Of a stretch of 64,000 bases of DNA, positions 34,206 to 48,070 are shown in pieces. The first letter of the stretch is position 1. Each line of letters begins with the position of its first letter. The position numbers and the translations under genes were made by a program. The DNA is from Ailurus styani (taxonomy: Eukaryota > Chordata > Mammalia > Carnivora > Ailuridae): positions 2,346 through 66,345 of the forward strand of contig LNAC01000736.1 of assembly GCA_002007465.1 (NCBI GenBank), written 5' to 3'. The notes below the pieces were generated by a model. The model did not search any database. It was not told the origin of the DNA and saw only the letters and a program-made list of their open reading frames with translations.

Positions 34206-36225
34206 ATTGGAAAAAAAATAGCACCTTCTTCAATAAGAATTCCTGGTAAGAATCTTCATAAATATAGCATTTTCTTCAGAGCAGCTCAGAGTACCAACAT
34301 TACATATATATTTTTTTTCTAAGTAAGATTTAACAGAAAAAGAAAAATAATCAAGGATAGGGTTTTGTTTGTTTATTCATACTGTGGTCCTGCTTCTCCC
34401 AGTTCCATTCACCCCCTTTGGGAATCTGTGCCCCTCTTCCCACAACTCTAGGTTGTAGAAAATTTAGGTTATAGAAATTTAGAGATCTTGGTTCTTAGTG
34501 TTGGAATATTCCAGCACAGGATACAGCAAGTGTCCCATTAATTACAAGTTGCTGCTGCCTCCTGGATACTGGACTCCCTGTGCCAAGGGACAAGCAAGAA
34601 GTTGATTCAGCTTTCTGGAGGGGACAGTTGGTCCTGGTCACCAGGAGGAGAAGAAGGTAGAGCTACTGTTACACATAAAAGAGAGGAATACCAGGTGGTC
34701 CACTTGGGTGCCCTTGGGCCTCCCTTGGTTAACTTTGAGGACAAATGGATAGGCCATGGCTGGTGTATGCATGCTGACCCAGGGGCTCTAGGCCCCTCAG
34801 AGATGAGAGTGTTAGTCATGCCATCAGGTAAGTCACCAAGGGCAACAGAAGTAGTGGGGAAAGAGGAGGGCAGTCTCAAATGGAGAGTGGAAGACAAAAG
34901 AGGTCAGCATCTGGGGTAGCCTTGACACCCTCAGTTGTATCAGGGGCTCTGGTTCATGTGGCCAACTGCTCTCTTCCCCAAAGAAGAGAGGCCCTCCCAA
35001 ATCCTGAAGAAGGTACTCCCCAAGCTGGTAGGAAGCAGTGGCTCTGGGCATAGGTTACAGTGGACATGAGGAGGCAGGACCCAGGTTTGACTTGGAGGAA
35101 GGATTTATGGCCCAGTTTTCAGCACACAACCTCCAGCTGTCAGCTCCTGAAGAGTTTGCCTCAGCTGCACAGCCCCCTCTCCCAAAGGCAGGCTCATCCA
35201 ATGATTGATTGAGGCAAGTGTGTAAAGGCCCTTCCATCTCACCCTGAAATCAGACAACTCCCCTGGGCCATAGATGCTGCAGAGCTCCTCGAGGGGTGAG
35301 TTTAGGCTTTGCTCTGCCTGTATCCTGACTTGACTTTTCCTTCTGCCCAATTCTGCTTCCTCTCCCTCCTGTCCACAAGTGCTGATTCCCAGTAGATACC
35401 TCATATCTGTCTCTAGATAACATAACCTGCAGCAACTGACTTACACCAGTGGCATTTAGCATATCGTAAATGGTTTCTAAAATCTCTTGTGAGGATTCTG
35501 ATTTCAAATGGCACTTGATTAGTAGACCCATAACAGACTCTACAAACCTCTGCTAAGATAATCGAACAGATGTAGCAAAGAATAGAAATACCCAACACTG
35601 ATGATCAAACTCTTGCCACGTCAGGAAGTTTTACCAACTGTAAGGCCAACAAGACTGGATTACAATATTGGGTTGGTACCATTGCAAACCAACCCCAGCG
35701 TCCTGGGTGTTAAGTACAGCAAATTGCTGATGCAGCTGGGGCAGCAAACAAGGTCTTCGATGCACGGCCCACTGACATCTCAGTCAATTTTTCACAATTA
35801 CAAGATCAGGTAAATTACCAAATTACTGGAACAAGTATCTAATTAGGCCTCAGTGTACAGAATGCTAATGGCCAGTCTTGATGCAGAATTTAGAGGAAGG
35901 TACACAGAGTGTGTCCTTGGGCCCTAATAAAGGCTTATTACTGGGGGTTTGGGGTGGGGACAGGATGTTGTCTCAGATCCCTTTAAGGATTGAATAACGC
36001 TCTTGACCACTGCCACAAACACAGGCATGCACTCAATCAGATTTCCATAAAACTCACGTTCATCTGTGATTCTGCCAGGGATCCATAGATCCTTGCTTAC
36101 AGAATGCTTGCCATAAGATTTGGTCATTGTCATGTGTAATTTCCCAATAATATTGATAAAAATATTCCTGAATTAAGCAATTATCTATTAGATGCTGCTT
36201 TCCACTTGATATTTTCTACCTCCCT
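34206..36225. other. unassigned segment, GC-richer, with ORF-like remnants
   Basis: This part has higher GC and overlapping 60-105-codon frames on both strands (for example 34602-34919 plus, 35105-35531 minus). Text such as ctgctgcctcctggatactggactccctgtgcc resembles an old retroelement internal region, but I cannot assign it. No conserved catalytic motif is visible and every frame is short. Confidence 0.3.
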
Positions 36226-36227
36226 CC

Positions 36228-36365
36228 CCGCCTCTGGACTCAAATCCTGACTCTGCCATTTACTTATGGCATGACCATGAACAAGTCACTTAACCTCTCG
36301 GTTACATCAGTTTCCTCAGCTATAAAATAGAGGTGATAATAATTCCTGCTTCATGGGGAAATTAA
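36228..36365 (+). mobile_element. MIR SINE fragment
   Basis: Clear plus-strand MIR: tcaaatcctgactctgccatttactta, gaacaagtcacttaacctctcggttacatcagtttcctcagctataaaatag. Confidence 0.9.
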
Positions 36366-37876
36366 AAGAAAAAACGAGCCATATAGAACTTAAAACAATG
36401 GGGCTGATCAGCTGTCCCAGGATATCAGCTGATGTGGCTGGTGGTGGCATTAAGTAGCCTGCTGTTATTCCTTCTTTGTCCCTGTGGAGAATGAAATGCA
36501 CTTTTTCATTCTTGTATATGCCACTTCATAGAGAGAAGGCAATTTTAAATTCCACACTTCACTGCAATGTTCTATTATTCAGGATCGCCTAGTATATAGG
36601 ACTTAGCTTCCCACAGACCCTGAGGAGGTGGATTCTGTGAGATAGTACATGCTATTCTCTACCTTCTTGACAAAACACCGGAAAGCCCAGATTTTTCTGA
36701 CTTCGTTTACTGTGAAGCAAATTAAGTGATTTTCCAGAGTGACCTTGCAGGTCTTCTGAAATCAAATTGAAGGTAGGAATTAGCCATTTACTAAAGCTCT
36801 CAAAGAGTGTATGAAGCTTTAGAAGGGATTTAAGTGGTGACTTGTCTATTGAATACAACTTCTGAGAAAAAGAATCTTAAGAACTTAGACTTGTCCGTGG
36901 GATAATGTGGAATGAAGCTATGGTGATAGAGAAAATCTTTTGATTGAAGAAAACCAGAAAAATTCCAGTTGGTGAATGAAAAGTGGAGAGGCGTTATAAT
37001 GTTAATGAGATGTTCTTTGATTTTAATTGTTTATTTAGTTCTCCTCCCCTTAAAAGGATACGGTTTATAGAGGAACGTTTAGAAATAAAATGAGGGTTCT
37101 CAAGGTCTTTAAGGTGATCCAAGAGCACATAGAAAGAAAGGGCAACAAATACCATACCTGTATTTATCTCCAGAGAGAAATGGAAGAGATGAAATTGCTG
37201 TAACTGGATTTTTCCCAGAACATGCCAAGAGTCCTTGCTTTTGCAAAACGTTTCATAAGTCATTAATTATAACCTAATAACTGCATGTCTCTAGAAAACC
37301 AAAAGATCCTGCTCTAGTCAGGGCCAAGATGGATTCCAAATGGCATAGAATACTTAATTTTCAATTTCCTATATGCTTATTATCGACCCAACAATGAACG
37401 TATCCAAAAATAAATTTCATTTACCCAAAGAGCGAGCATTATTTCACTCTAAAATATTCTTTTCTCTTGGCATTAATGGTAAAACCATGCTCTCTTCAAT
37501 TGTTCCCCTTGGATCCCCTGGGACAGGAGGCATTAGAAGCAGGCTGGACCCTTAGGGAATGTTCTGGCACTAAAATTCTAAATGCCAGGAGCCATGGCAG
37601 GATCATAGCCAGAAGACACCATATTTCCACCTTCCAAGGTAGATGCTCTTTAAAGAGCAATCTGGATGCTTTCTGAAGAATTTTTCTTGCTTATCAGGTT
37701 CTCCAATGGGAGATGTTTATCCAGTTCTAGAGACAAAGATATCCCATGGGGAATCTGGCTTCTCCCATTTATTTCATTCCCCTCACAAGAGACAGGGACT
37801 GGATAGAGACAGAGATATTTTCACATTCCATTTATAAGTCTGTGTACCCTGTAAGCAATAACTTCTCCTTTTTTTT

Positions 37877-37923
37877 AAGTCACATACTTTAAGTTTATAT
37901 TTTTTAAAGTCACATACTTTAAG
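37877..37923. repeat. short direct repeat, 17 bp with 13-bp spacer
   Basis: AAGTCACATACTTTAAG occurs identically at 37877-37893 and 37907-37923. Confidence 0.9.
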
Positions 37924-39034
37924 CTTGTGCCCCAGTTTTTTGTTCTAGAAGGTACCCACACTCTTAAGAACAGATATAAAATAAGTGACATGGAATGTTA
38001 AAGTGTGTGTCTTGGAAAGGTCTACTATATTTTATAGTAAGACCAGAGTCTTGTTTATTATAACTTGGAGAACCTTCCATAGTTAAGTTCATAATCACAA
38101 AGTATTTTATAATCATCTTAATTAGTAATTCCTTTTCATAAATTAACAAGCCACTTATCATCTGCATTTTGTACTTGGGCAAACAGCTTGTAGAACCAGA
38201 CACAGAAAAAGTTGTGCCTTTGAGTTTTCTCTTGGAGGTTTATTCCCCTAGACAGGGATATCTCAGTGTGCTGGTATTTTTTCCAAGATAATCACAAAGC
38301 CCCCTCCAAGAATGTCTCTTCATTCCCCAAACTGAATTTCCCGACAGATCCATCAGGGAGGCAGTGGTAAGAGAAAATTTCAATACTGTACATTTGTGCT
38401 TAAATATTATCTTCACAGGAGCCTGTTAAACTAAACATTACGGGGTGTCTGGCTGTTTTGAGCACATCGCAAACAGCTGGACATCGCACAGTGCCTTGGT
38501 TCAGGTCTCTTGCTAAACAAGAACTAGGTATGTGGGGCAGCCTTGCCACACTGATTTATAAGGAGGCTACATGTCTTGTGAAGCCAGAAAACACCTCTTC
38601 TTGCAGTTTGAAAAGTGATGGAATGCTCTTACTGCAGACAGGGTTGCAGATTGATGGAATATGCTGTCTGCTACTCAGCATAATGCCACAGAATGGGCAA
38701 AGCAGAGAGGAAATTTCTTCTCTCCATCCCAGATAGACGGATGTGATTTTCTCCTCCTTCCTGGTGTATAGCCTAACTGCATCATTTCAGATCAGACCTC
38801 AGCCTTAGATGCCTCACAGCCAAGTGTCCCTTCAGTGGGAGGGTGACAAAGAGCACCTCACTTTGCTTCCCAAGTAAATGTCCATTGAATCCCTCCCGCA
38901 ATCAAGTGCGGGCATTGCATTTTTGTACCCTGTCTTATTTAAATGAGCCTTAAAATCCTCAGCTGCTTTGCTAATATGGGTCAAGATATTGATTCCCTGA
39001 GTTTTGGCTGTGAGTGGCTTTTTATGAAAAGCAT

Positions 39035-39071
39035 TGACTCAGCTGTTCAACTCAGCTGAACTACTTTGCAT
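39035..39071. promoter_or_regulatory. AP-1 / double E-box / octamer-like motif cluster (candidate)
   Basis: Within 37 bp there are TGACTCAGC (39035-39043), two CAGCTG E-boxes (39040-39045 and 39053-39058) and TTTGCAT (39065-39071). The function is inferred from motifs only. Confidence 0.3.
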
Positions 39072-40267
39072 GCTCAGAATGTGTTGCTTTTGCTGCTGAG
39101 TAGTGAAAATCAAAGGGAATCTTTTAGTCATTGGAAGTCTATTCAGATTATTGTTGGGTTTGAGTTCCATGTTGCAGAGCTGGGAAAATAAAAAGAAAAA
39201 TGATTGCTTTCATCATCACAGGGTCCTTCTCCATGTTTCCCTCCAACACAGATTCCTGTGCTGTCTTGAGAAGAGACTTTGCCATAGGTGATTTCATGAT
39301 ACACTCTCAGGGGTAGTGTTGAAGCCTTTTCCTGAGTCACCAACCACCTCGTTACATCACCACGCTCCCCCCTCAAGAGAAAGGCAGCTCAGCCATGAGG
39401 ATAAACACTTGTGACTTTCTTTGGTTGTGTCTTTATGATAATTCTAAAACTACTGATTAATCAGGGTCCAGAGATCTTGATAAACATGATTTTGCAACGT
39501 AAATAAACAAAACCCACCAAACCATTCACTTCTGGAATGCAGAGTGTAAGTTCCTTCTGGTCAGAGATGGATGGGTTTTATAAGAGTCAGTGATAGCATG
39601 GTGTATATACCACAGGGCTCCATCGCGTCTTCATCACTTACATCATGGTCAAATTTTTAAATCCTAGTCTTGAGACCAGTGGTATCCTCTGAGGAGCCAG
39701 TAACCATTAACCATTCTTTGAGGATCAAGAGGGGACAATAAATTCTTCCAAAATATTAAATGAGCCTATTCCAGCACTTAGACAGTGTGCCTGACTAGAG
39801 GATATCCAGGGGCTCTGGGAATTCATTCACCTCACTTGGCTGAGCACTTGTAGCCTGAGGTCCTTGTGAGTTACCAATAATGTAAATAACCCTTCTGAGG
39901 TGGTGGAGAGGCTCATTTGCTATTTCTTATTATGAGGAGTGCATGCTTGAATGCCAAAGGTTTCCCACTCATAGCTCCTAATGTGAGATTTAGAAAAGTC
40001 CCATCTCAAAAATGTATACATTTCAAAACCTAAACAGAAGCGATGGGCTTCAATGTTCAAACTTTGCCATGGGGCCAGATGCCTCAGCCTCACTTGGTCT
40101 AGGCATGCCTTCACTTTATGTGGAATATAGCAGGTACTGCAACATTAGGATAATTGTTCTTAACTGACTACAGTGGCTGCACTATAGTTATCTATGTTAC
40201 ATTCCAAATGGATCTCTAGCTATTTATTGGGTATGGCCATAAGACAGGCCCTGGGGAAAGGGTTTCT

Positions 40268-40405
40268 CCTACAGCACTGATTTCAATTCTCGCAAAACTC
40301 TGGGACTTAGACGTTATTCTCTCCAATTTATAGAAAAAGGAGAACTGAAGTTGCTAGCCTAAGCCCAAGTAGCTAATAAGCACACAGTCGTGTTTTGAAA
40401 AAAAA
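40268..40405 (-). mobile_element. MIR SINE remnant
   Basis: Reversed MIR: tctcgcaaaactctgggacttagacgttattctctccaatttatagaaaaagg, then a degraded 'aagtagctaataag'. Confidence 0.65.
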
Positions 40406-40535
40406 ATTGGTCCAATCCAAAGATGGCACCCATCCCCTTTGTGTTAAAACTGCACGGTCTGATATGGAACCACATGTGGCTACTGAACACTAGAAATGAG
40501 AAATGTGGCCAGTCCCAGTTGAAATGTGCTGTATC

Positions 40536-40733
40536 GGGCGCCTGGGTGGCTCAGTGGGTTAAAGCCTCTGCCTTCGGCTCAGGTCATGATCCCAGGGTCC
40601 TGGGATCGAGGCCCGCATCGGGCTCCCTGCTCGGCAGGGAGCCTGCTTCCTCCTCTCTCTCTGCCTGCCTCTCTGCCTACTTGTGATCTCTCTCTGTTTC
40701 AAATAAATAAATAAAATCTTAAAAAAAAAAAAA
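40536..40733 (+). mobile_element. CAN-SINE, mustelid-type, young
   Basis: Plus-strand full-length copy with intact-looking A box (tggctcagtggg) and B-box-like gggatcgagg, CT-rich body, AATAAA-type tail and A13. Perfect target-site duplication GAAATGTGCTGTATC at 40521-40535 and 40734-40748. CpGs are well kept. Confidence 0.98.
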
Positions 40734-40748
40734 GAAATGTGCTGTATC

Positions 40749-43169
40749 CACTAGATTCAGACACAGTATGAAAAAATATACAAAATATCCCAATAATTTT
40801 ACATATTTGATTAAGCATAGAATGATAGTATTTTAGGTACATTGGATTAAACAAAATATGTTATTAAAACTAATTTCACTTTTTTCTTTCTCACGTGTGG
40901 CCACTTGAAAATTTTAAAGTACATATATGCATCTCATTATATTTCCAGTGGACAGGACTGTGCTAATCTGTATTCCATTTTACAACTCTTGCAACTTTCA
41001 CAAATAGACATAGTTACAGATCTGAGAAATTCTTTTCCTCCAAACAAAGCAAAATAAAGAAAAAATTCAAAATATTACTAAATTATTATTAATTAAATAT
41101 TGTTATTAAAAATAAAGAGTGAGATACTAGTTTTACATACATTTATAAAGGAAGGATAAATATAATTTTGCCTTTAACATTCCTCTTTTAAGATTTTTAA
41201 TGTGATTATTTTCTGTTGCCCTAATTTTCTTCAAGTGTCCCCAGTTGGTTCATTTTGTTTCTTTGGTTTGTCTTGTTTGTTTGCTTGCTTGTTTTGGTTG
41301 ATCAAGCACCAGGGTGTGGGGAAGGGCTCTCTGAATATTTCTTTTAGGGTCTCCTTTGCAATCCATTGATTCACTTAAAAACATGCACAATCACATGAAG
41401 CCTTTCCAAAATGCCTGCAACAGAGACCAGGAGCCACAAAGCAGAAAGCCCTTAGCACTGCAGCAAATACTTAGTCTGCATTTCTCGACTTTTAGAAGCA
41501 CGAAATTCAGAATATTCTATTTTTCTTACCACATCCCACAGAAGCAGTTCTCTGGTGAATAGCATCATATGTGTTTGTAATAGCTAAAAACAGAGTTCTG
41601 ATATGAAATCACATGACAATCCCAGATGTTCTGTTCTTCTGTTCCCTGCCTGACAGCCTAACTTTATTGCAGGCACCAGAGGCTCTGCACCTCAAGACTG
41701 AATCTGAACCACCATTTCAAGGTGTCTGCGAATGGTTTCTTCAAAAACTGTGGCAACTTTTTTCAGATCAGACATCTCATTCAGTTTAAAAAAAACAACA
41801 TAATCCTGAAACCTTGTTAACACCCCTGGAGAGGCAGCCAAAAAGATCAGTGGGGTATAATTCGCTTATTTCTGAGTTGGACATTCTGTCTTCAGAAACA
41901 GTTTTAACCTGATTCTTAGAGAAAAAGGCACTCCTTCTCCCCCACCCGCAAGATAAGGTGCAGCAAAAAAGAGCATTAAGCTCTCTTGATTCCAGACTAG
42001 TCGTTGGTTTTAAGGTGCAAGGATTCAGGGTCTCTTTATTCTTATAATGACTTAATTTTTTAGTGTATTTTTTATCGTTGTTAGTCCAGTGATTTAATCT
42101 TGTTCCAGAGCCAACTATACAATTTGAATCCAAGGCTTCTTGTAACAATGGATTTCCCAAGTTCCACAATGGATTATGTGTTTCTATCACTAAGTAATGT
42201 GGATGAAGCTATCAAATCTGACCTATTACATACCAATCCAAAACAGGCCCCATTTATTTTGGGTTGGTACAAAGGACCAAGTTGCTATGTGACTTCCTGG
42301 GTCTATCCCTAGTAATCATCTATTTGCTAAATAGGAAAAACCATATATAATAAATTATTAAATCATTTCTTATAAGGCACTGTACTGGATATAATTTCTC
42401 TCTCCTGAATATTAATTTTTCATCACAGGGGAGGCTGAAATAATGGTTCCACTGGTACAGAAAAGACTTTCATAAACATCTTGGAGTTTTCATTGATCCT
42501 TTGGTTTTTCCCCTAATTATTTCCGAAGGGACAATAGAGACATATTTTCCTAGATGCAGTCCATGATAATCACAACCTTTGCTCCCCATTTGTGTTCCAG
42601 GAACATTGTTGTTTTTCTTCTCAAATAGGCTGGAGGATACAAAATACTATTAGAGTAAGTTTTCTGTCTTGGAATTTGGCAGGACGCTTTTGAGTTCACC
42701 TAAGATAAAGTACTGCTCAACCAGAGAGCTATTTCCTTACTTTGAGTCCTATGAAGTGGCCTCTTTCTTTACCTGATAATTGTGCTTGTGTGTGTGCATG
42801 TGTGTGTGTCTTTTTAGTCAAGCAATGAAGGAAAAGTTATCACTGCATTTCAAGAGGGCATACATCCCATGAAAGAATTTATAACACTTTTATCAGGAGA
42901 ATGCCGACATCCAAGAAACATGAAAACAATGTTATAATGAATGATGTTTACAGTGTAGGCATGATGAAGAACCCACCTGGGAGAGACACAGAGTTGAAAA
43001 GACACCATGATCTTTGAAAATCAGGAGCAACCTTGTGTTGCACAGAGAAAGACGGTAAATTACCACTGAGTTTCTCACCTTAGCTCACCTTAGTTTCTCA
43101 CCTCAGCTCCAAGATTTTCAGACCCACGCAAATCTTCTCCCTTTGATCATCCCACTCTAGGAGATCCCA
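40749..43169. other. unassigned non-coding sequence
   Basis: No gene or recognised repeat except a short (GT)n near 42785-42810. The 134-codon minus-strand frame (41786-42190) has no recognisable domain. Confidence 0.45.
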
Positions 43170-43186
43170 CTAGAAAGTACCATTTT

Positions 43187-43379
43187 ATTTTCTTTTTAAA
43201 GATTTTATTTTTTTATTTGAGAGAGACTGAGAGAGCATAATCAGGGGGAACAGCAGAGGGAGAGGGAGAAGCAGGCTCCCCACTGAGCAGGGAGCCCCAT
43301 GTGGGACTTTATCCCGGGACCCAAGATCATGACCTGAGCCGAAGGCAGATGCACACCCAACTGAGCCACCCAGGCACCC
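43187..43379 (-). mobile_element. CAN-SINE, older caniform type
   Basis: Minus-strand copy with 'agcataatcagggggaacagcagagg' body. The target-site duplication CTAGAAAGTACCA is at 43170-43182 and 43380-43392, and similarity extends four bases further with one mismatch. Confidence 0.96.
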
Positions 43380-43392
43380 CTAGAAAGTACCA

Positions 43393-44055
43393 CTTTAAAT
43401 ATCAGCCAGAGTGGCTATAACTATGCCCTCAATCCAGAGATCAGATAGCCATTTTGGGACTAAAGTGATGGACATTTCTCTTTCTTTAGTTCTTTGTCTT
43501 CTCTCCTCATCTGGTACAGAAGCAATTGGTGAAGAGAATGGAAGTAGAGAAGGTTTTTTTTTTTTTTCTTCCCCCAGGTATCTGCACTTTGCACTGGATA
43601 CAAAGAATTTTTATAGTTTTTACAACAGTATAATAATGTACTACAGTAAATAAGTTATACCAATTAAATTACATGTCCTTATTTCAAAGTATGTATTAAA
43701 ATTATTCCATACAAGTGTGTACAAGTTATACTACTTCCTCAATTCCTTCCCAAAAGTTAGAATTAATAAATACGTTTTTAAGTTTGAAAGCAATATAAAA
43801 GAAAAGTGATTCTTGAGACAATCAGAAATATCAGCTCATAGTTCTTTATCTTAACAATCTCATTGGATGGGGATTGGATTCTCTCTTTCCATAGAGGTAG
43901 CAAATATTAGGCTATTAAAAAACAGACTTTGAAAAAGACATGATAACCTCAAAATTACCTTCGTCATACTTCTAAATAGCATTTTCTTAATTAATAGTAC
44001 AATAATTATATTATTTGGATGGAATGTAGTTGAAAGCTTGTGGGATGAAACCAGG
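43393..44055. other. unassigned AT-rich sequence
   Basis: Nothing recognised beyond a T14 run near 43555-43568. Confidence 0.4.
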
Positions 44056-44057
44056 CT

Positions 44058-44218
44058 GTTGAAGTTTCAGGTCCTCATGCTGGTGCTTTCTTGCATGGTA
44101 CTGTGTCCTCTCTGTGCCTCTCTGTGCCTTGTTATATGAGGATCATAACATTATCTATCTCATAGGGTTGTTGTGAAGATTGTTTTAATACATTACAGTC
44201 TCAGAACACTATGTGGTA
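44058..44218 (+). mobile_element. MIR SINE fragment
   Basis: Plus-strand MIR: tgtgcctctctgtgccttgttatatgaggatcataacattatctatctcatagggttgttgtgaaga, tacattacagtctcagaacactatg. Confidence 0.85.
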
Positions 44219-45750
44219 GATGTACTCAGAATATATTAGCTGTGGTTATTTGTGAGCCTGGGTATAGAGCAGAAACAGTTGGAGACCTAAACTTAGTTGC
44301 AACCCAACTGATAAAATTGGACACTAATACATCTGCAGTGTTACAGGGTCCTTTGTTTCCCCTGAAAAGTGCTCACCAAATATATATCCATGGACATTCC
44401 AAGTAGAGGATGGAGACAAATATTTGGGAAAACTTGAAAAAGTTGGGAGCATGAGTTACCCTGTAATACAGTATTCTTAATCAATAAAATATGCACCCAT
44501 ATTGATTATTGAATTGGGTACTGAAAGAATATCAATGTTCTAGAAAATTCAGAAGAGTAGTATTTTATTTCTGAAACTCTTCATTTGGTCTGTCTCTGAT
44601 ATGATAGAAAGTAATTTTGTTCAAGAGATAAGGTAATAATAATGGAAGACAAAAATTTTCATTGATTAATTTAGACAACAAATAAAAATCTGAAGGTAAT
44701 TAAAGTAAAATTGTAAAAGTTCTCCATTCTATGATATAAGAAAGAGTCTCTAAATCCCAGTTTAATTTTTCCTGTCATGTAGAATATCCAGCTGCAATAA
44801 AAAGAGGAAATTTTCCAGTCTCTGCTTTTGTGTACAAATCCGATACTCTCTTTTCTGCACCTTAAATGTCGTCAATTAAGTCACAAGTCAATTAAATCAC
44901 TATCCCCAGAGCAAAGGCATTTTGCCTTAAATTCAACAGAGCTTAAGGTTTAAAATAATGAACTGCATATGTAATGATTAAATATAAAATAGCAATTTAT
45001 CATATTTTATTAACAAAGATGGCTAGGAAATGACTTCACATGAAAGAAATTTTTCATTAACAGCAAAAATTATTTTCTAAATGAGATAGATTCCCATGCT
45101 CCGACTACAGAGGAAAATTTTAATTGTAAATGGTTAGGTATTTTATAGATTAATATTGATTACAAGAAACAATGCTTTAGATTCTTCAGGATTTGCGATG
45201 ATGGAAAAAATATTTAAATAGAAAATTGTCTCTGTATGTCCATACAGGAAGAGAAGGAATGAACTTAAGAGCAAAAATACAGGTTTATTTTTGATGCTGT
45301 TTAAAGTAATACTCGTGGCTTCTCCATGACAAACTGTAGCTTGCTTCTCCACCCCAGGGCCCCACTCAGCATCACAACTTTTTTTCTTAGGGAAAAAGAG
45401 GAAATTTCCCCCCTTCAGCCTTCTTCCACATCTAGCTCATTCCACAATATTGTCTACCTTCCCGACTGCCTCATCATAAATATTCTGTCTTGCTTTGTAA
45501 GATTCCTCTCCTACTGACTAAATTTAATCCTTGTGAGTGCCAAATGTTTCTTAAACTAGATTAAAAACAAACAAAAAATGCTTATCAAAATCTCTTTCTT
45601 TCACATTTTGATTCTTGACAACCCAGCTCTAATTTTGGCTGTATTTTGTCCCTATGCCTGAGTGTGGTGAATTAAGTTTTCTGGAATGATCTTTCCAAGT
45701 TTCCTCTTCCGGGTTTTTACTCCTTCTCTTTGTTTCCATTTTTTTTTTAT

Positions 45751-45781
<31 letters not shown>

Positions 45782-47947
45782 ACTATTCTTTCTTTTTTAG
45801 AATATTTTTTTATCAAATCTCAACTTGTTTTGCAGCAAACTAAATCCTACTGTCTTTACTATTTCTCTGTTTATCTCACTTATTTTCTTATCTCCTTGTC
45901 TGCTCCACCAAACATCAGTGGAAGTGTTTTATCTCTGAGACAGGACTGTTTTGTCAACACCAACTCTTGACCCAGACTGGAGGGGTCCCTGCCCTGGACT
46001 CTGCTTGAGAGAGTCTCTCTTTGGCCTTCCTCTGGAAGTACCCTACTCCATTGGATGTGGAATCTGTGGGGGAGAAGGCAACATGCCAACTGAAATCCCA
46101 TGTCCCCCTCTAGAACTTTAAAGTCACATTTAGCTACCTAGAACCCTGGAATTCCCTGCCCAAGCCCACTTCCCTGGGCCTCCACAGACCATGCTCGCAA
46201 GGAGCAAGTAGTCGCATGCTACCAAGTAGTCGCAGTTTGCCTGAATGTGGACAGTTTGAACTCAGACATCTCTTTGTTTATGGAATGAAGTCAGAGTGAA
46301 AAGAGACAAAACACAGGGCCACAGGCATCCAGGCTCTCCTGTAGGGAAACTGTCCTTGCAGAACTCTGAGGAGCACAAAAACTCAAAATGTGACCTGGCC
46401 TTCCAGGTTACAAAGGAATAGTTGTCAAAATAGAAGGCTAGAATGCATTTTATTTAATAATTTATTACCTTGATTTAGATCTTTCAACTATTTAATCATA
46501 TGGTATCTTGTCCTCCTATCCTGCAAAGTCTTATTTTCTCTCTTATTTCACCGATCCTTTTTTAAAAAAAATAGTTTTGGGGAGAAAAAAAAAACCACTT
46601 CTGTCCCTTTCTCTGCCCTTCCATGTGTTGCATCACAATAATCTCAAATACCATTCTTTTTTACTTTTATCTCTTGTTGCAATGCTCTGTGTCCATCTTC
46701 CTCATTTTGGAAACAGTTTCTGATATATCTGCATACACCTGGCCAGAGCTGCCCTGAATCAGCTATTTTATATAATCCTTGAAGCTCAGGTTTGGACAAC
46801 CAACAATACCTTTCCTTCTGGGCTTCTGATGACAGCCAGGTATACCACCTCCTTTTGTTCCATGGAAAAATTATACAAAATTGTTGGTAGTCAGAATATG
46901 AAAATAAATACTGGTATTATTATATTTTCTGACTTAGGAAATGCTAACACTTGTGATATGAATAACAACTATTATAACTTAAGATGTATCAAGATCAAAT
47001 GCCCCAGGAATTGCATGAATAATTTGCTTTGGCTTTCAAAAAGTTTGCCCTTATCTTCCTTTTTTAACAACTGAATTGCTCAATTCATACTTCAACCAGT
47101 GGCCATGACCCTTGGGACTATTAGTATCAGATACATAGTATTTTAATACCATATTTTACATAATTTACAACCATTAATTTTTAAAGCAAATGAAAATTGT
47201 CCTCAACCTGGCTTTCTTGTATGATTATCATAAAATCCCAAGAGATGTGGTCAATTTTGCTCTCATATTTTCTCCCAAATATCATAGATATACATCTATC
47301 TAAATCTGACAGGTATTTGGAGATTTAAATCCCTACAAGTCTACTTGTTTTGGTTTTATTTTTAACTATAGGACCACATCTCCAGGAGCTCTGGTTCCAA
47401 GGATATGGGGATAACACAGGAGTAACTCACAGAATCTTAGGAGATTTGATTGATGTTATGGTGTCCCCAGCACCCAGAAGTGCAGCTTGGACAAATGGGA
47501 AGCTGGAGATCTAGGCTTGCGTGTGAAAGTCCTCCTCCTCATCAAGCACTTCACAGGGCACTTCTAGGCTGATCACCTTCACAAGCAGAACAAGAATCCC
47601 CTGCCACCTCTACTGCACCCCTGATTGCACATGCTTGCCCTAGAAGTCCCTTCCTATCTTCCCCCTTTGAACTATTAACATGTCAGACATTTAGCTCAAT
47701 GATGTCTCACGGGGCCTGCCCCATGTCTCACATCCTTTGATAAGTAGCATAAGTGAGAATCCTCCACAGCCACTAGGAAAAAGGTACGTCATCCTAAACT
47801 AGAGGGGGACAGGTTATTATCGATGAGCTAGATGATAAGAAAAGAGAAATTGAACCGTACTGGACAAGAGTAAGGAGTCAAAGTAACTGAACAGAATTTT
47901 TATTTAATTCTTAGCTCAGGCCACTCAAGCGAGGAGCCCCAAAATAT
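44219..47947. other. long unassigned non-coding stretch
   Basis: No gene, RNA gene or confident repeat, except a (TTTTG)5 run at about 45754-45781. Confidence 0.45.
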
Positions 47948-47958
47948 TTCCTATGATT

Positions 47959-48056
47959 TTTTTTAAATTTAGGTATAATTCACATACCATAATGTTCACC
48001 TTTTAGAATGTACACCTCTATGATTTTTTTGGTATATTCATAAAGTTGTGAAACAA
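47959..48056 (-). mobile_element. outer old L1, 3' UTR piece (part 1)
   Basis: A T-rich start is followed by aggtataattcacataccataatgttcacc and gttgtgaaacaatcaccac, an L1MA/MB-type 3' UTR on the minus strand. The middle L1 interrupts it at 48057-48070/57889-57902 and it resumes at 57903. A diverged possible target-site duplication flanks the whole outer element: TTCCTATGATT (47948-47958) and TTCCTTCGATT (62451-62461). Confidence 0.8.
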
Positions 48057-48070
48057 TCACCACTACCTAA

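Larger units (their letters stand above)
36366..40265. other. long unique-looking non-coding stretch
   Basis: Almost 3.9 kb without a recognised interspersed repeat and without a plausible coding frame. It contains a 17-bp direct repeat (37877-37893 and 37907-37923) and the motif cluster at 39035-39071. This is the longest repeat-poor stretch in the window. Confidence 0.45.
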
